A DNA stretch of 64,000 nucleotides from Paradesertivirga sp965650335 (GCA_965650335.1 CBFGOI010000009.1:1-64000), one strand, 5' to 3'; counted from the stretch's first letter, positions 26,273 to 34,759 are shown. Numbers and translations: made by a program. Notes: a model not told the origin generated them from the letters alone.

Positions 26273-29200
26273 ATGAAGAACTTTTTTATCTCATATAAAA
26301 ATCCGCTTATTGTAGTACTGGTACTCATTCTTTCGGGCGGACTTTTTGCCTATAAGGCTATGAAAACTTCGCTTTTTCCTGAGATTACTTTTCCAAAGAT
26401 CAAAGTTATTGCCGATGCGGGTCTACAGCCAGTAGATAAAATGATGGTTACGGTAACCCGTCCCCTGGAAAGCGCCATCAAGCAGGTTCCTGATTTAAAA
26501 CTAATAAGAAGTACTACGAGTAGGGGCAGTTGTGAGATTTCGGCTTATATGGACTGGCAGGCAGATATCGATATTAGTCAGCAACGTATAGAAAGTAAGA
26601 TCAATCAGCTTCGCAGCACACTGCCTCCTGGAGTTGATATTACGGTAGAAAAAATGAATCCCTCCATTTTGCCGGTGAGCGGATACACCTTAGAGAGCCA
26701 TACCAAATCGCCCATTGAGCTGAAGCAGATAGCCACTTATACCATTAAACCATTTCTCTCGCAGGTAGACGGAGTAGCAGAGATCAGGGTAATTGGCGGC
26801 AAAAACAAAGAATACTGGATCAAGCTGAACAGCCAGAAAATGAGTACGCTTTCTGTAACTCCCGGGATGATCAGTCAGACCTTAAGCGCCACAAACTTTA
26901 TCACCTCTAACGGATATTTATCAGATTACAAATACTTATATCTGACCGTAACAGATGCTACCGTTACCAATAAGGACGATCTTGAAAACCTCATTATTTC
27001 AAACAACGGGAAACGAATTACCCGGATTGGCGACATCGCCGAAGTGCAGATCAATGAAGGTGTGGAGTACACCAAAATAAATGCGAATGGCAAGGATGCG
27101 ATTCTAATAGCAGTAGTAAAGCAACCCAATTCTAACCTGGTGGATGTCTCCTCAGAAATGGGAAAAAAGATAGTAGAGCTTCGCAAAATACTCCCGGAAG
27201 GTGTAACTATTAAACCCTATTATGTTCAGGCAGATTTTGTAAACGAGTCGGTTAAAAGTGTGACCGACGGCTTGTGGATCGGTCTGGCTTTGGCCATTGT
27301 CGTGGCTATCATTTTCCTGCGTTCGGTAAAGGCCAGTGCTACTATCCTTATTACGATTCCAATCACGCTTTCTCTTACTATCATTGTATTATATTCTCTG
27401 GGGTATACTTTCAATATCATGACTCTGGGTGCTATAGCAGCAGCAATAGGATTAATTATTGATGATGCGATAGTCGTGGTTGAGCAAATTCATCGTACCC
27501 ACGAAGAACATCCCGAAGAGCCAACCAGAACGCTGCTGCAAAAAGCAATAAGTTACCTGTTTCCAGCGATGCTGGGTTCTTCCATCAGCACGATTGTAAT
27601 CTTTATTCCTTTTATCCTGATGAGCGGGGTAGCTGGGGCATACTTTAAAGTGATGACCGATACCATGATCATCACCTTAATCTGCTCCTTCTTCGTCACC
27701 TGGTTGGGATTGCCTGTTGTCTATTTATTATTAACGAAGAATAGTGAAAGAAATACCAGGGATGTTAAAGTACATGAAGTAAAAAGTCAGAACTGGGTTT
27801 CCTACTTTATTCTGAGGCCATGGATGAGTATTGTAGCAGTGGTAGTGCTCATTATATCGATAGTACTGATCTTACCTTCCCTGCAAACCGGTTTTCTTCC
27901 AGAAATGGACGAAGGGAGCATTGTGCTGGATTATACAACTCCACCCGGAACCTCGTTGGAAGAAACCGACCGGATACTTCGTGAAGTGGAAAAAATTATT
28001 ACAAAAACAGCTGATGTAGAAGCTTATTCCCGCAGAACCGGTACACAAATGGGCTTTTTTATTACCGAACCCAACACAGGGGATTACCTGATTCAGCTTA
28101 AAAAAGATCGTGAAAGAACCACCGAAGAAGTAATAGAAGAGATCCGGCAAAAAGTTGAAGCCACACAGCCTGCTCTCGAAATTGATTTTGGCCAGGTAAT
28201 AACAGATATGTTGGGCGATCTGATGAGTTCGGTACAGCCCATAGAGATTAAGATATTTGGAGACGATCAGCATCAGCTGCAGGAACTTTCCAGGCAGGTG
28301 GCTGATATCGTGACGAATGTTAAAGGTACTGCCGATGTTTTTGACGGGATTGTTATTGCCGGTCCATCAGTAAATATCAGACCAAACAGTGCGGCATTGG
28401 CGCAATACGGATTAGACCCTGCGGCATTTCAAACTCAGTTTCAAACGTCTCTTGAAGGCAATACTGCCGGTGAGATCTTTGAAGGCGAGCAGCTTTCCCC
28501 CATTCGCATAATCTATCCCGGCAGCCGGAAATTTGGCATTTCCAATATTAATAATCTGACTATGTTTCTCCCAAATGGGAGAACGGTTCCCATAACTCAA
28601 TTAGCAAACATATCGGTAACACCTGGTAATGCTGAAATTGAACGCGAAAATCTTCAATCTATGGGGGTTGTAACCGCACGTTTAGAGAATCGTGATTTAG
28701 GCGGTGTGATAAAAGATATACAGTCTGTTATTGCCACTAAAGTTCATTTACCTCCCGGCTATCATGTGCAATACGGTGGTGCTTATGCAGAACAACAACA
28801 ATCCTTTAAAGAGCTGCTCATGATTTTGATCAGCTCCAGCCTACTGGTTTTTGGCGTGATCTTATTTTTATTTAAAGACTTTAAGATTGCTTTTTTAATA
28901 CTCCTTGTCGCGGTTTTAGGAATTTCCGGAAGCTATATTGCACTGTTTATAACAAATACACCACTAAATGTAGGAAGCTACACCGGACTTATTATGATAG
29001 TCGGGATTATTGGAGAAAATGCAATCTTCACATATCTGCAATATCGTGAGTCGAGGCATGAGAAAAGTGTTGACGATGCTATCATCTTTTCTATTTCTAC
29101 ACGCTTGCGTCCTAAGCTAATGACAGCCTTGGGTGCCATTATAGCGCTTGCGCCACTGGCTTTAGGAATAGGTGCCGGAGCTCAGCTTCATCAACCCTTG

Positions 29201-29341
29201 GCTATAGCGGTTATTGGTGGCTTCATTGTAGCCCTGCCATTGCTGCTTATTGTTTTACCGACGGGTATTCGGTTGATTCAGCGCACGGAGTATAAGCAGC
29301 GAGTTGGTGATAGTAGACTGAATACCCTACGATATAAATGA
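26273..29341 (+). CDS. RND efflux permease (module 2)
   Basis: The protein has 1022 residues with standard RND architecture: TM1, a porter loop beginning SLFPEITFPKIKVIADAG, a TM2-6 block with the TM4 segment GLIIDDAIVVVEQIHR, a second porter loop, and TM8-12 with GIIGENAIFTYLQYRESR. TM4 has the Asp pair plus Glu found in the HME/CzcA-like branch, but Gln replaces the usual Asn after Glu. The substrate cannot be assigned. The stop codon overlaps the PAP2 start by four bases, tying efflux to a lipid phosphatase. Confidence 0.92.
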   Translation: MKNFFISYKNPLIVVLVLILSGGLFAYKAMKTSLFPEITFPKIKVIADAGLQPVDKMMVTVTRPLESAIKQVPDLKLIRSTTSRGSCEISAYMDWQADIDISQQRIESKINQLRSTLPPGVDITVEKMNPSILPVSGYTLESHTKSPIELKQIATYTIKPFLSQVDGVAEIRVIGGKNKEYWIKLNSQKMSTLSVTPGMISQTLSATNFITSNGYLSDYKYLYLTVTDATVTNKDDLENLIISNNGKRITRIGDIAEVQINEGVEYTKINANGKDAILIAVVKQPNSNLVDVSSEMGKKIVELRKILPEGVTIKPYYVQADFVNESVKSVTDGLWIGLALAIVVAIIFLRSVKASATILITIPITLSLTIIVLYSLGYTFNIMTLGAIAAAIGLIIDDAIVVVEQIHRTHEEHPEEPTRTLLQKAISYLFPAMLGSSISTIVIFIPFILMSGVAGAYFKVMTDTMIITLICSFFVTWLGLPVVYLLLTKNSERNTRDVKVHEVKSQNWVSYFILRPWMSIVAVVVLIISIVLILPSLQTGFLPEMDEGSIVLDYTTPPGTSLEETDRILREVEKIITKTADVEAYSRRTGTQMGFFITEPNTGDYLIQLKKDRERTTEEVIEEIRQKVEATQPALEIDFGQVITDMLGDLMSSVQPIEIKIFGDDQHQLQELSRQVADIVTNVKGTADVFDGIVIAGPSVNIRPNSAALAQYGLDPAAFQTQFQTSLEGNTAGEIFEGEQLSPIRIIYPGSRKFGISNINNLTMFLPNGRTVPITQLANISVTPGNAEIERENLQSMGVVTARLENRDLGGVIKDIQSVIATKVHLPPGYHVQYGGAYAEQQQSFKELLMILISSSLLVFGVILFLFKDFKIAFLILLVAVLGISGSYIALFITNTPLNVGSYTGLIMIVGIIGENAIFTYLQYRESRHEKSVDDAIIFSISTRLRPKLMTALGAIIALAPLALGIGAGAQLHQPLAIAVIGGFIVALPLLLIVLPTGIRLIQRTEYKQRVGDSRLNTLRYK

Positions 29342-29979
29342 AAGAACTAAGCTATCCGAGGAAAAAAAATCTTTTTTACATCCTAGGAGGTATACTTATA
29401 GGCTTTATTGTTTTAACACTGCTTATATATGCTTTTCCTAATTCTATTATAGACCTGGAGTTTTCAGAAGAAGTTCAGGAACATCAGAATCCCGTCCTAG
29501 ATTTCCTTATGAAATCAATAAGTTCTATCGGAACTTTTCCATTTTCTCTTTTTTTTGTCCTTGTAACCGCCTTTATCTTCTATATTTCAAAATTTAAGAA
29601 GGAAGCTTTTTATGTTTGTTTAACTCTTTTATCTGGAGTAGTAAGCGCTTCGTTAAAAATCCTTATTAATCGACCTCGGCCAACGGAAAGCGTAGTCAGG
29701 ATAGTAGAAAAGGCGAAATATCAGAGTTTTCCTAGCGGACACGTGTTGTTCTATGTATTCTTTTTTGGATTTCTAACTCTTCTGATGTATCAACTAAAGC
29801 AGGTTCCTTGTATTTTACGGAAAGTTACAATCGGAGTATGCGTTTTTCTGATCTTTACCGTTCCGTTTTCACGAGTTTATTTAGGAGCTCATTGGTTTAC
29901 CGACGTGCTTGGAGGTTTCTTACTTGGCATATTTTGTTTAGCAATATTAAGTTATTTTTACCTGAAGAAACCTAACTAA
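29338..29979 (+). CDS. PAP2-family integral membrane phosphatase (module 2)
   Basis: The protein has 213 residues with about five or six TM helices. PAP2 motifs are KILINRPRPTES, YQSFPSGHVLFYVF and SRVYLGAHWFTDVLGGFLLG. Unlike the two PAP2 proteins at 14-16 kb it has no signal peptide and is polytopic, closer to PgpB/BacA-independent undecaprenyl-PP phosphatases or lipid A 1-phosphatases. The start overlaps the pump stop (ATGA), so it is translated together with the pump. A role in envelope lipid remodelling with drug or peptide efflux is inferred. Confidence 0.88.
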   Translation: MKELSYPRKKNLFYILGGILIGFIVLTLLIYAFPNSIIDLEFSEEVQEHQNPVLDFLMKSISSIGTFPFSLFFVLVTAFIFYISKFKKEAFYVCLTLLSGVVSASLKILINRPRPTESVVRIVEKAKYQSFPSGHVLFYVFFFGFLTLLMYQLKQVPCILRKVTIGVCVFLIFTVPFSRVYLGAHWFTDVLGGFLLGIFCLAILSYFYLKKPN

Positions 29980-29987
29980 TCAGAATT

Positions 29988-30404
29988 ATGATGTGGTGGA
30001 TCTACGCTTTACTATCGGCTCTCTTTGCTGCTTTAACCGCCATATTTGCTAAAATTGGGATTAAAGGCGTTGATTCTGATCTGGCAACCGCTATAAGAAC
30101 GGTCATTATACTCCTCATCGCCTGGGGCATGGTATTATTTAAAGGAGCGCTTTCAGGTATTCATACCCTCTCAAAGATTAACCTGTTGTTTATAATTCTT
30201 TCAGGCCTTGCCACTGGCTTGTCCTGGATATTTTATTTCAAAGCGCTGCAACTTGGGCCGGTTTCTAAAGTTGCCCCAGTAGATAAACTAAGCGTTGCAA
30301 TAGCCATATTGCTTGCAGTAATCTTTTTAGGAGAACCCTTAACCTGGAAAACAGCATTAGCAGCTTCGTTGATTATCGCGGGAACTCTCGTGATGATTTA
30401 TTGA
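29988..30404 (+). CDS. Half-size EamA-family membrane protein
   Basis: The protein has 138 residues with four or five TM helices and a single EamA repeat (ALFAALTAIFAKIGIKGVDS near the start, VAPVDKLSVAIAILLAVIFL and GEPLTWKTALAASLIIAGT at the end). Normal EamA transporters have two such repeats in about 300 residues, so this one would need to dimerise, as EmrE-type proteins do. It is the last gene of module 2, 8 bases after the PAP2 gene. The substrate is unknown. No clear terminator was found in the 51 bases before the convergent HTH gene. Confidence 0.85.
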   Translation: MMWWIYALLSALFAALTAIFAKIGIKGVDSDLATAIRTVIILLIAWGMVLFKGALSGIHTLSKINLLFIILSGLATGLSWIFYFKALQLGPVSKVAPVDKLSVAIAILLAVIFLGEPLTWKTALAASLIIAGTLVMIY

Positions 30405-30455
30405 TAAATGTATTCTTACCTATAAATACCAAGTATAATGGCAATTTGGCAACCT

Positions 30456-30713
30456 TCATTGCTTTAAAAGGTCTTGAATCTCTTGGTAACCATATAAGTA
30501 AATCCCACCTACCTTCTTTGCATATAAGACACCATTCTCTCGATACTTATGCAAAGTGTTTTTAGTTATGTTCAGCATCTTCATTACTTCTACTGACTTT
30601 AACCATTTGTTTTTATCAGGCTCAAGTCGACTGTTTAATAAGAGCTTTACATCTTCTAAAAGTTTGATTCGAAAATCGTCCAAGTCGTCAAGAGTTATAA
30701 TTTGAGTTGCCAT
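30456..30713 (-). CDS. Excisionase/MerR-type helix-turn-helix protein
   Basis: About 85 residues from the ATG at 30713 (MATQIITLDDLDDFRI); the open frame reaches 30767. The C-terminal half has the winged HTH of element-borne Bacteroidota proteins: KWLKSVEVMKMLNITKNTLH, then KYRENGVLYAKKVGG and YLYGYQEIQDLL. The N-terminal helix is acidic. Such proteins act as excisionase or control factors of integrative elements. It is divergent from the 64-residue gene at 30830, with a perfect 38-bp palindrome between them that is a likely binding site. Confidence 0.8.
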   Translation of the reverse strand: MATQIITLDDLDDFRIKLLEDVKLLLNSRLEPDKNKWLKSVEVMKMLNITKNTLHKYRENGVLYAKKVGGIYLYGYQEIQDLLKQ

Positions 30714-30752
30714 AGGTCTAATTATTTTATACAAAAGTGAGGTGCACATTTT

Positions 30753-30790
30753 ATTCTTATGGTACATTTTTAAAAATGTACCATAAGAAT
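30753..30790. repeat. Perfect 38-bp palindrome between divergent small genes
   Basis: Bases 30753-30771 (ATTCTTATGGTACATTTTT) are exactly reverse-complementary to 30772-30790, with no loop. The central T5A5 tract with GGTACA/TGTACC flanks suggests a dimer-binding operator, or a cruciform site, for one of the adjacent DNA-binding proteins. It lies 40 bp upstream of each start codon, in position to control both promoters. Confidence 0.85.
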
Positions 30791-30799
30791 TTTCATTTC

Positions 30800-30822
30800 T
30801 TTTGACCTTGCACCTTTAATCT
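30800..30822 (+). promoter_or_regulatory. Promoter-like motif shared with the RadC-like gene
   Basis: TTTTGACCTTG (30800-30810), five bases, then TTAATCT (30816-30822), ending 7 bases before the ATG at 30830. The same two blocks occur at 454-464 and 472-478 before the RadC-like gene, with 7 bases between them. The recurrence before two mobile-element-type genes suggests a common promoter or operator. Confidence 0.45.
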
Positions 30823-30829
30823 TATAGCT

Positions 30830-31024
30830 ATGATAACCGAAAGAATTTGTATCTACCCAAAAGATGTGATGATAATTACAGGAAGAAGTGAACGGTCTGG
30901 TTGCAGACTATTGCAAACCATTAAAAAGAAGTATAATAAAACCAAGCACCAGTTTGTATCTATTTTTGAGTTCTCAGAATATACCGGCTTGCAAATCGAC
31001 CAAATTAGAGAATATTTAAATTAA
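30830..31024 (+). CDS. Small putative DNA-binding protein of integrative-element type
   Basis: The protein has 64 residues: MITERICIYPKDVMIITGRS, then a basic stretch (TIKKKYNKTKHQF) and a C-terminal FSEYTGLQIDQIREYLN helix. The pattern of two short helical pieces flanking a Lys-rich loop resembles small HTH-like proteins found beside integrases or near att sites in Bacteroidota. No catalytic motif is present. The promoter-like motif and the 38-bp palindrome lie directly upstream. The function is not established. Confidence 0.65.
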   Translation: MITERICIYPKDVMIITGRSERSGCRLLQTIKKKYNKTKHQFVSIFEFSEYTGLQIDQIREYLN

Positions 31025-31180
31025 GAATAACTGCTTGACAGCTAATACAATTTGGTGCATTTTGTGCTTGTTTCACCTCAAAAACTGGTATATTTGTATT
31101 ATCACTCAGGTGCAGTACCTCCTAGAGTACCCAAGATAAATTGTTCTTGGTAAAGATTTGAAAATCAGCATGTTACTGTA

Positions 31181-31206
31181 AGTCGTTCGAGCCCAGCTGG
31201 GCGCAC
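31181..31206. other. tRNA-3'-end-like segment, candidate attachment site
   Basis: The segment contains a T-loop-like GTTCGAG (31185-31191) followed by CCCAGCTGGGCGCA, which could be the 3' half of a tRNA with a GCGCCC-type acceptor stem. The 5' half of the T-stem does not pair and no D-arm or anticodon arm precedes it, so it is not a functional tRNA. A terminator-like hairpin follows at 31223-31254, as after a real tRNA gene. Duplicated tRNA 3' ends are classic marks of tyrosine-recombinase integration. GCCCAGCTGGGC is also a palindrome, so a regulatory site is an alternative. Confidence 0.4.
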
Positions 31207-31222
31207 GTAAAATAAATTATTT

Positions 31223-31254
31223 AGCCTATAAATGCTTCGTTCACAGGCTTTTTT
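31223..31254 (+). terminator. Terminator-like hairpin with T-tract
   Basis: AGCCT (31223-31227) pairs with AGGCT (31245-31249), with a partly pairing interior, and the run of T extends to 31254. It follows the tRNA-like segment and could terminate transcription of the small gene at 30830. The stem is short. Confidence 0.4.
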
Positions 31255-31362
31255 GTTTTTGTTTTTCAGCGATCTCTTACACTAAGACCAAAAGATTATT
31301 GGTCTTTACCTCCTTGAACAGGAATCTGCATTTGGGCTAAATGTCAATATTTTGAGGCGTTT

Positions 31363-31536
31363 TTAAAAGATCTGTTCTCCTTTTTGGATAATATCTTGAG
31401 TAGAATAATCCAAAGCCGTCACAAACATGTAACAGGATTTTTGTTCTCTCGTCGCTAGCTGTTGGAGTTTCTCTATCGCAAACAAAGTGATGACTTGCTT
31501 TTTTCGATCCAAGGCGATCCGGTAAATTGAAGATAA
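31363..31536 (-). pseudogene. Unrecognised coding remnant
   Basis: The minus strand has a 57-codon frame without a usable start, bounded by TAG at 31537 and ending in TAA at 31363. The product (for example RIALDRKKQVITLFAIEKLQ and SCYMFVTALDYSTQDIIQKG) has normal amphipathic composition but no family I recognise. It is most likely the end of a decayed gene in the 31025-31658 gap. The rest of that gap (31255-31362 and 31537-31658) shows no other gene; the 3' part should hold the promoter of the CAZyme cluster. Confidence 0.3.
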
Positions 31537-31658
31537 CTACTGCAATTGTCCTATTGTAACGATACCGTGACTGCCAACTAAAGAGAATAACAAGTCAATC
31601 CAGCATAATCTATGCACCCTAGAAACCGGATATTTGATTAGCCAATTGAACCCTTATA

Positions 31659-33149
31659 ATGTCACGTAAAATTTATATCATAATAGGTATTTCCATTTCC
31701 TGTGGAAGTGTTTTAGCACAGATTAACGACAGTGGGTCGACAAAAGCTGAACATCAAATGATTGAAATAGCTGAGGACAGATCGTTGCAATCGACTCACA
31801 CACTCCACCATGATGCACAATGGTATCCCGATGCAGGATTAGGCTTATTTATCCATTGGGGGCTTTCTTCAGTAAAAAACGTAGATGCGTCCTGGCCTAT
31901 GATAACTGGTTGGGGCTTATCTTCAATAAAGTTAGATTCTGTGGAGATGGCGAGGGTGATTCGTGAAAGGCAGTACAATATTAATAACGATCGTCCGGTG
32001 CTTAGTCCCAACGAATACTGGTCATGGGCAAAAGAATTTAATCCTGATAAGTATGATCCTTATAAATGGATGAAGGCCGCTAAGGAGGCTGGATTTACTT
32101 ATGTGGTATTAACCACTAAACATCATGAAGGCTTTGCAATGTGGCCAAGTAATTATGGTAATTTCAGTACTAAAAATTATATGGGAGGTAAAGATTTAGT
32201 AAAGCCTTTTATAGACGCTTGCCGAAAATATGGTCTAAAAGTTGGTCTTTATTTTTCACCGCCCGACTGGTATTTCGAACGTGAGTTTAAAAGTTTCAGA
32301 AGACCTAGTCCCAATAATCCTGATTTTCCTGAACTGGATGCTGACCTTAATCCGCGCACAACGAAACCTGATCCTGGAAAGCTAAAACAGAACCGGGCTG
32401 AATATAGTGCAATGATCAGAGGGCAGATTTTAGAATTGCTAACTAACTATGGTAAAATAGATTTGCTGTGGTTTGACGGAAAAGCCCCCATTGAGAACCC
32501 TTCGTCGGTTGTAACTCAGGAGGAGATAAGAAAATTGCAGCCTGGTATTGTGATAAATCCCCGAATGCATGGAAAGGGCGATTTTAAAACTTTCGAACGT
32601 ACCCCTCCAGCAAAAGATCCGGGCGATATTTGGGCTGAGTTTTGCAATCCCTGGACAAACAGCTGGTCTAATAGTAATACTATACCTTTTCGTTCTAATG
32701 GTTTTATACTTGGGCAATTTGTTACAATGCGCTCATGGAATGTAAACTATTTACCTAGTATTGGACCCAAAGCTGATGGCTCAATGTCCGACGCCGTATA
32801 CAAAAATTTGAAAGTGTTTGAGAACTGGATGAAATTAAACGGAAAATCAGTTAGAAATACGAAACAATTACCTGCAGGCGAATCTGCCTCTGTACCAGCC
32901 ACTGCCGATGGAAATTTCCGTTACCTTTTTGCGATTCCTGAATTTAAAAAGGATGGCATGTATGAAGAAGACAGACAGCCTGCAAAGGATATTGTAGTAA
33001 CTTTAAAAGCAGCTACCAGGCCTCAGTCGGTTAAAATGTTGGGAACCGGACGAACAGTTTCATTTAACTATACACAAGGTATAGTTTCGATTGCTTTGCC
33101 TGCGAGTATCAGGACAAATCTTGTTGATGTTTTGCAAGTCGAGTTATAG
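31659..33149 (+). CDS. GH29 alpha-L-fucosidase (divergent copy)
   Basis: The protein has 496 residues with a signal peptide ending SVLAQ. GH29 landmarks are LGLFIHWGLSSV (63-72), the His pair in TTKHHEGFAMW (155-156), LKVGLYFSPPDW, and the retaining nucleophile D273 in LLWFDGKAP. It differs from the other two GH29 enzymes here. A longer segment follows the HWG motif, the active-site loop is WPSNYGNFSTKNY rather than YDSK-type, and there is a long Pro-rich insertion (about 210-245). This suggests a different fucosidic linkage or acceptor. The enzyme should act in the periplasm or outside. It is the first gene of the plus-strand CAZyme run (35-base gap to the next gene). Confidence 0.9.
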   Translation: MSRKIYIIIGISISCGSVLAQINDSGSTKAEHQMIEIAEDRSLQSTHTLHHDAQWYPDAGLGLFIHWGLSSVKNVDASWPMITGWGLSSIKLDSVEMARVIRERQYNINNDRPVLSPNEYWSWAKEFNPDKYDPYKWMKAAKEAGFTYVVLTTKHHEGFAMWPSNYGNFSTKNYMGGKDLVKPFIDACRKYGLKVGLYFSPPDWYFEREFKSFRRPSPNNPDFPELDADLNPRTTKPDPGKLKQNRAEYSAMIRGQILELLTNYGKIDLLWFDGKAPIENPSSVVTQEEIRKLQPGIVINPRMHGKGDFKTFERTPPAKDPGDIWAEFCNPWTNSWSNSNTIPFRSNGFILGQFVTMRSWNVNYLPSIGPKADGSMSDAVYKNLKVFENWMKLNGKSVRNTKQLPAGESASVPATADGNFRYLFAIPEFKKDGMYEEDRQPAKDIVVTLKAATRPQSVKMLGTGRTVSFNYTQGIVSIALPASIRTNLVDVLQVEL

Positions 33150-33184
33150 TAAAAAAAAATTAACCAATTTTATAAAAGAAATCA

Positions 33185-34744
33185 ATGATTCTTAATACCA
33201 AAAAATCTTTACTCTTATTTGTTACTGTACTTAATATTTGCTTATTAACAGCTAATACAATTCAGGCGCAAGATTCAAATCCAGCTGTAATTCTTACCCC
33301 AAAAGCAGGTCCGAAACCTCGTATTAACGGTCCTAAAGTATTTGGAGTTCGGCCTGGGCATCCAATTCTTTTTACCATACCTGCTTCAGGGAACAGGCCA
33401 ATGACTTTCTCTGCTGAGAGATTACCTAAAGGAGTCCATTTGGATGCAAAAACAGGTCAGCTTTCGGGGTCCATAGAGAAAAATGGAACCTATACAATTA
33501 AATTGATAGCGGCCAATTCGGTAGGTAATACGAGCCGTGATTTTAAACTAGTAGTTGGCGAAGAAATAGCGCTTACCCCTCCAATGGGCTGGAATCATTA
33601 TAATATTTATGGTACCAGAATTACTCAGGAACAAGTATTAACCCAGGCAAAAGCTATGGCAAGTACTGGTCTGATTAATTATGGATGGTCTTATATGAAT
33701 ATTGATGATGGGTGGCAAGGTAATAGAGGAGGAAAGTACCATGCTATTCTACCGGATAGTACACGCTTCCCTGACATGCAGGCACTCGTGGATAAGGTGC
33801 ATAGCTTAGGTCTTAAAATTGGCACTTATTCTACTCCTTGGGTAGAATCGTATGGTCATAGAGTTGGAGGATCGGCAATGAATGCTGAAGGAACTTTTGA
33901 ACGTACAAAGGAAAAGATAACAAGAAATAAAAAGCTGCTTCCTTATGCTATTGGAACTTATCATTTTTGGGATAATGATGCCCGGCAAATTGCTGACTGG
34001 GGCTTTGATTACTTAAAATACGATTGGAATCCTATAGAACTTTCTGAAACCAAAGCGATGTACGATGCTTTGCGAAATAGCGGACGGGATGTTGTGTATA
34101 GTTTGTCTAACAGTACACCTTTCGCGACAATAGGAGATTTATCAAAAGTGTCGAACGCATGGCGTACTGGCGGAGATATAAAAGACAATTGGAAAAGCCT
34201 AAAAAGTAGGATTTTTACTCAGGATAAATGGGCGTCTTATGCACGTCCGGGCCACTGGAACGATCCCGATATGATGATCTTAGGTGTTGTAGGTTGGAAT
34301 TCGGCAGAAAAATGGCCCTCGAAACTAACTCCCGATGAACAATATACCCATATGAGTGCATGGTGTTTAATGTCTGTGCCTCTCCTTTTAGGGAATGATA
34401 TTTCTAAACTAGACGACTTTACCCTGGCTCTGTTAACCAACGATGAGGTAAATGCTGTAAATCAGGACCCATTAGGAAAACAAGCCACCATAATTTCAAG
34501 AAACGAAGATATTGGTGTGATGGCTAAAGATATGGAGGATGGATCAAAAGCAGCCGGATTGTTTAATCTTGCTGATAACGGAACTCAGAAGGTTGTATTA
34601 AAGTGGTCTGATCTTGGAATTAAAGGAAAGTACATTGTTCGTGATTTATGGAGACAAAAAGACCTTGGAACTTTTGAAAATGAATTTTCATCTGATGTTA
34701 AGCAGCATGGAGTACTATTGGTAAGCTTGAGAAGATTTAAATAA
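33185..34744 (+). CDS. GH27 alpha-galactosidase-like enzyme with N-terminal Ig-like domain, copy 1
   Basis: The protein has 519 residues. Signal peptide to about 28 (TIQAQ), a putative Ig/He_PIG-like domain at about 45-125 (VFGVRPGHPILFTIPASG, LPKGVHLDAKTGQLSG), then the GH27 barrel. Key residues are D174-D175 (MNIDDGWQG), K278 and nucleophile D280 (YLKYDWNP), and R327 with acid/base D331 (WRTGGDIKD). The usual family motif MGWNSWN is GWNHYN here, so a pocket Trp (equivalent to Trp47 of human GLA by motif alignment) is Tyr139. GH27 includes alpha-galactosidases and beta-L-arabinopyranosidases. It was duplicated in tandem with the next gene (15-base gap). Confidence 0.92.
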   Translation: MILNTKKSLLLFVTVLNICLLTANTIQAQDSNPAVILTPKAGPKPRINGPKVFGVRPGHPILFTIPASGNRPMTFSAERLPKGVHLDAKTGQLSGSIEKNGTYTIKLIAANSVGNTSRDFKLVVGEEIALTPPMGWNHYNIYGTRITQEQVLTQAKAMASTGLINYGWSYMNIDDGWQGNRGGKYHAILPDSTRFPDMQALVDKVHSLGLKIGTYSTPWVESYGHRVGGSAMNAEGTFERTKEKITRNKKLLPYAIGTYHFWDNDARQIADWGFDYLKYDWNPIELSETKAMYDALRNSGRDVVYSLSNSTPFATIGDLSKVSNAWRTGGDIKDNWKSLKSRIFTQDKWASYARPGHWNDPDMMILGVVGWNSAEKWPSKLTPDEQYTHMSAWCLMSVPLLLGNDISKLDDFTLALLTNDEVNAVNQDPLGKQATIISRNEDIGVMAKDMEDGSKAAGLFNLADNGTQKVVLKWSDLGIKGKYIVRDLWRQKDLGTFENEFSSDVKQHGVLLVSLRRFK

Positions 34745-34759
34745 AGAAAAAGATTAAGA

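Noticed and set aside
27872..28273. 133-codon antisense frame in the module 2 RND gene
   Set aside because: Composition is Cys/Phe/Tyr-rich and irregular, typical of antisense translation of a membrane-transporter gene; no start context or conservation hint.
31160..31206. Possible complete tRNA gene around the GTTCGAG T-loop
   Set aside because: No D-arm, anticodon stem or matching 5' acceptor strand could be folded upstream, and the T-stem 5' half does not pair. Kept only as a tRNA-3'-like/att candidate.
31025..31658. CRISPR array or tandem repeat in the long gap
   Set aside because: No regularly spaced repeats were seen; only isolated hairpins and a decayed frame.
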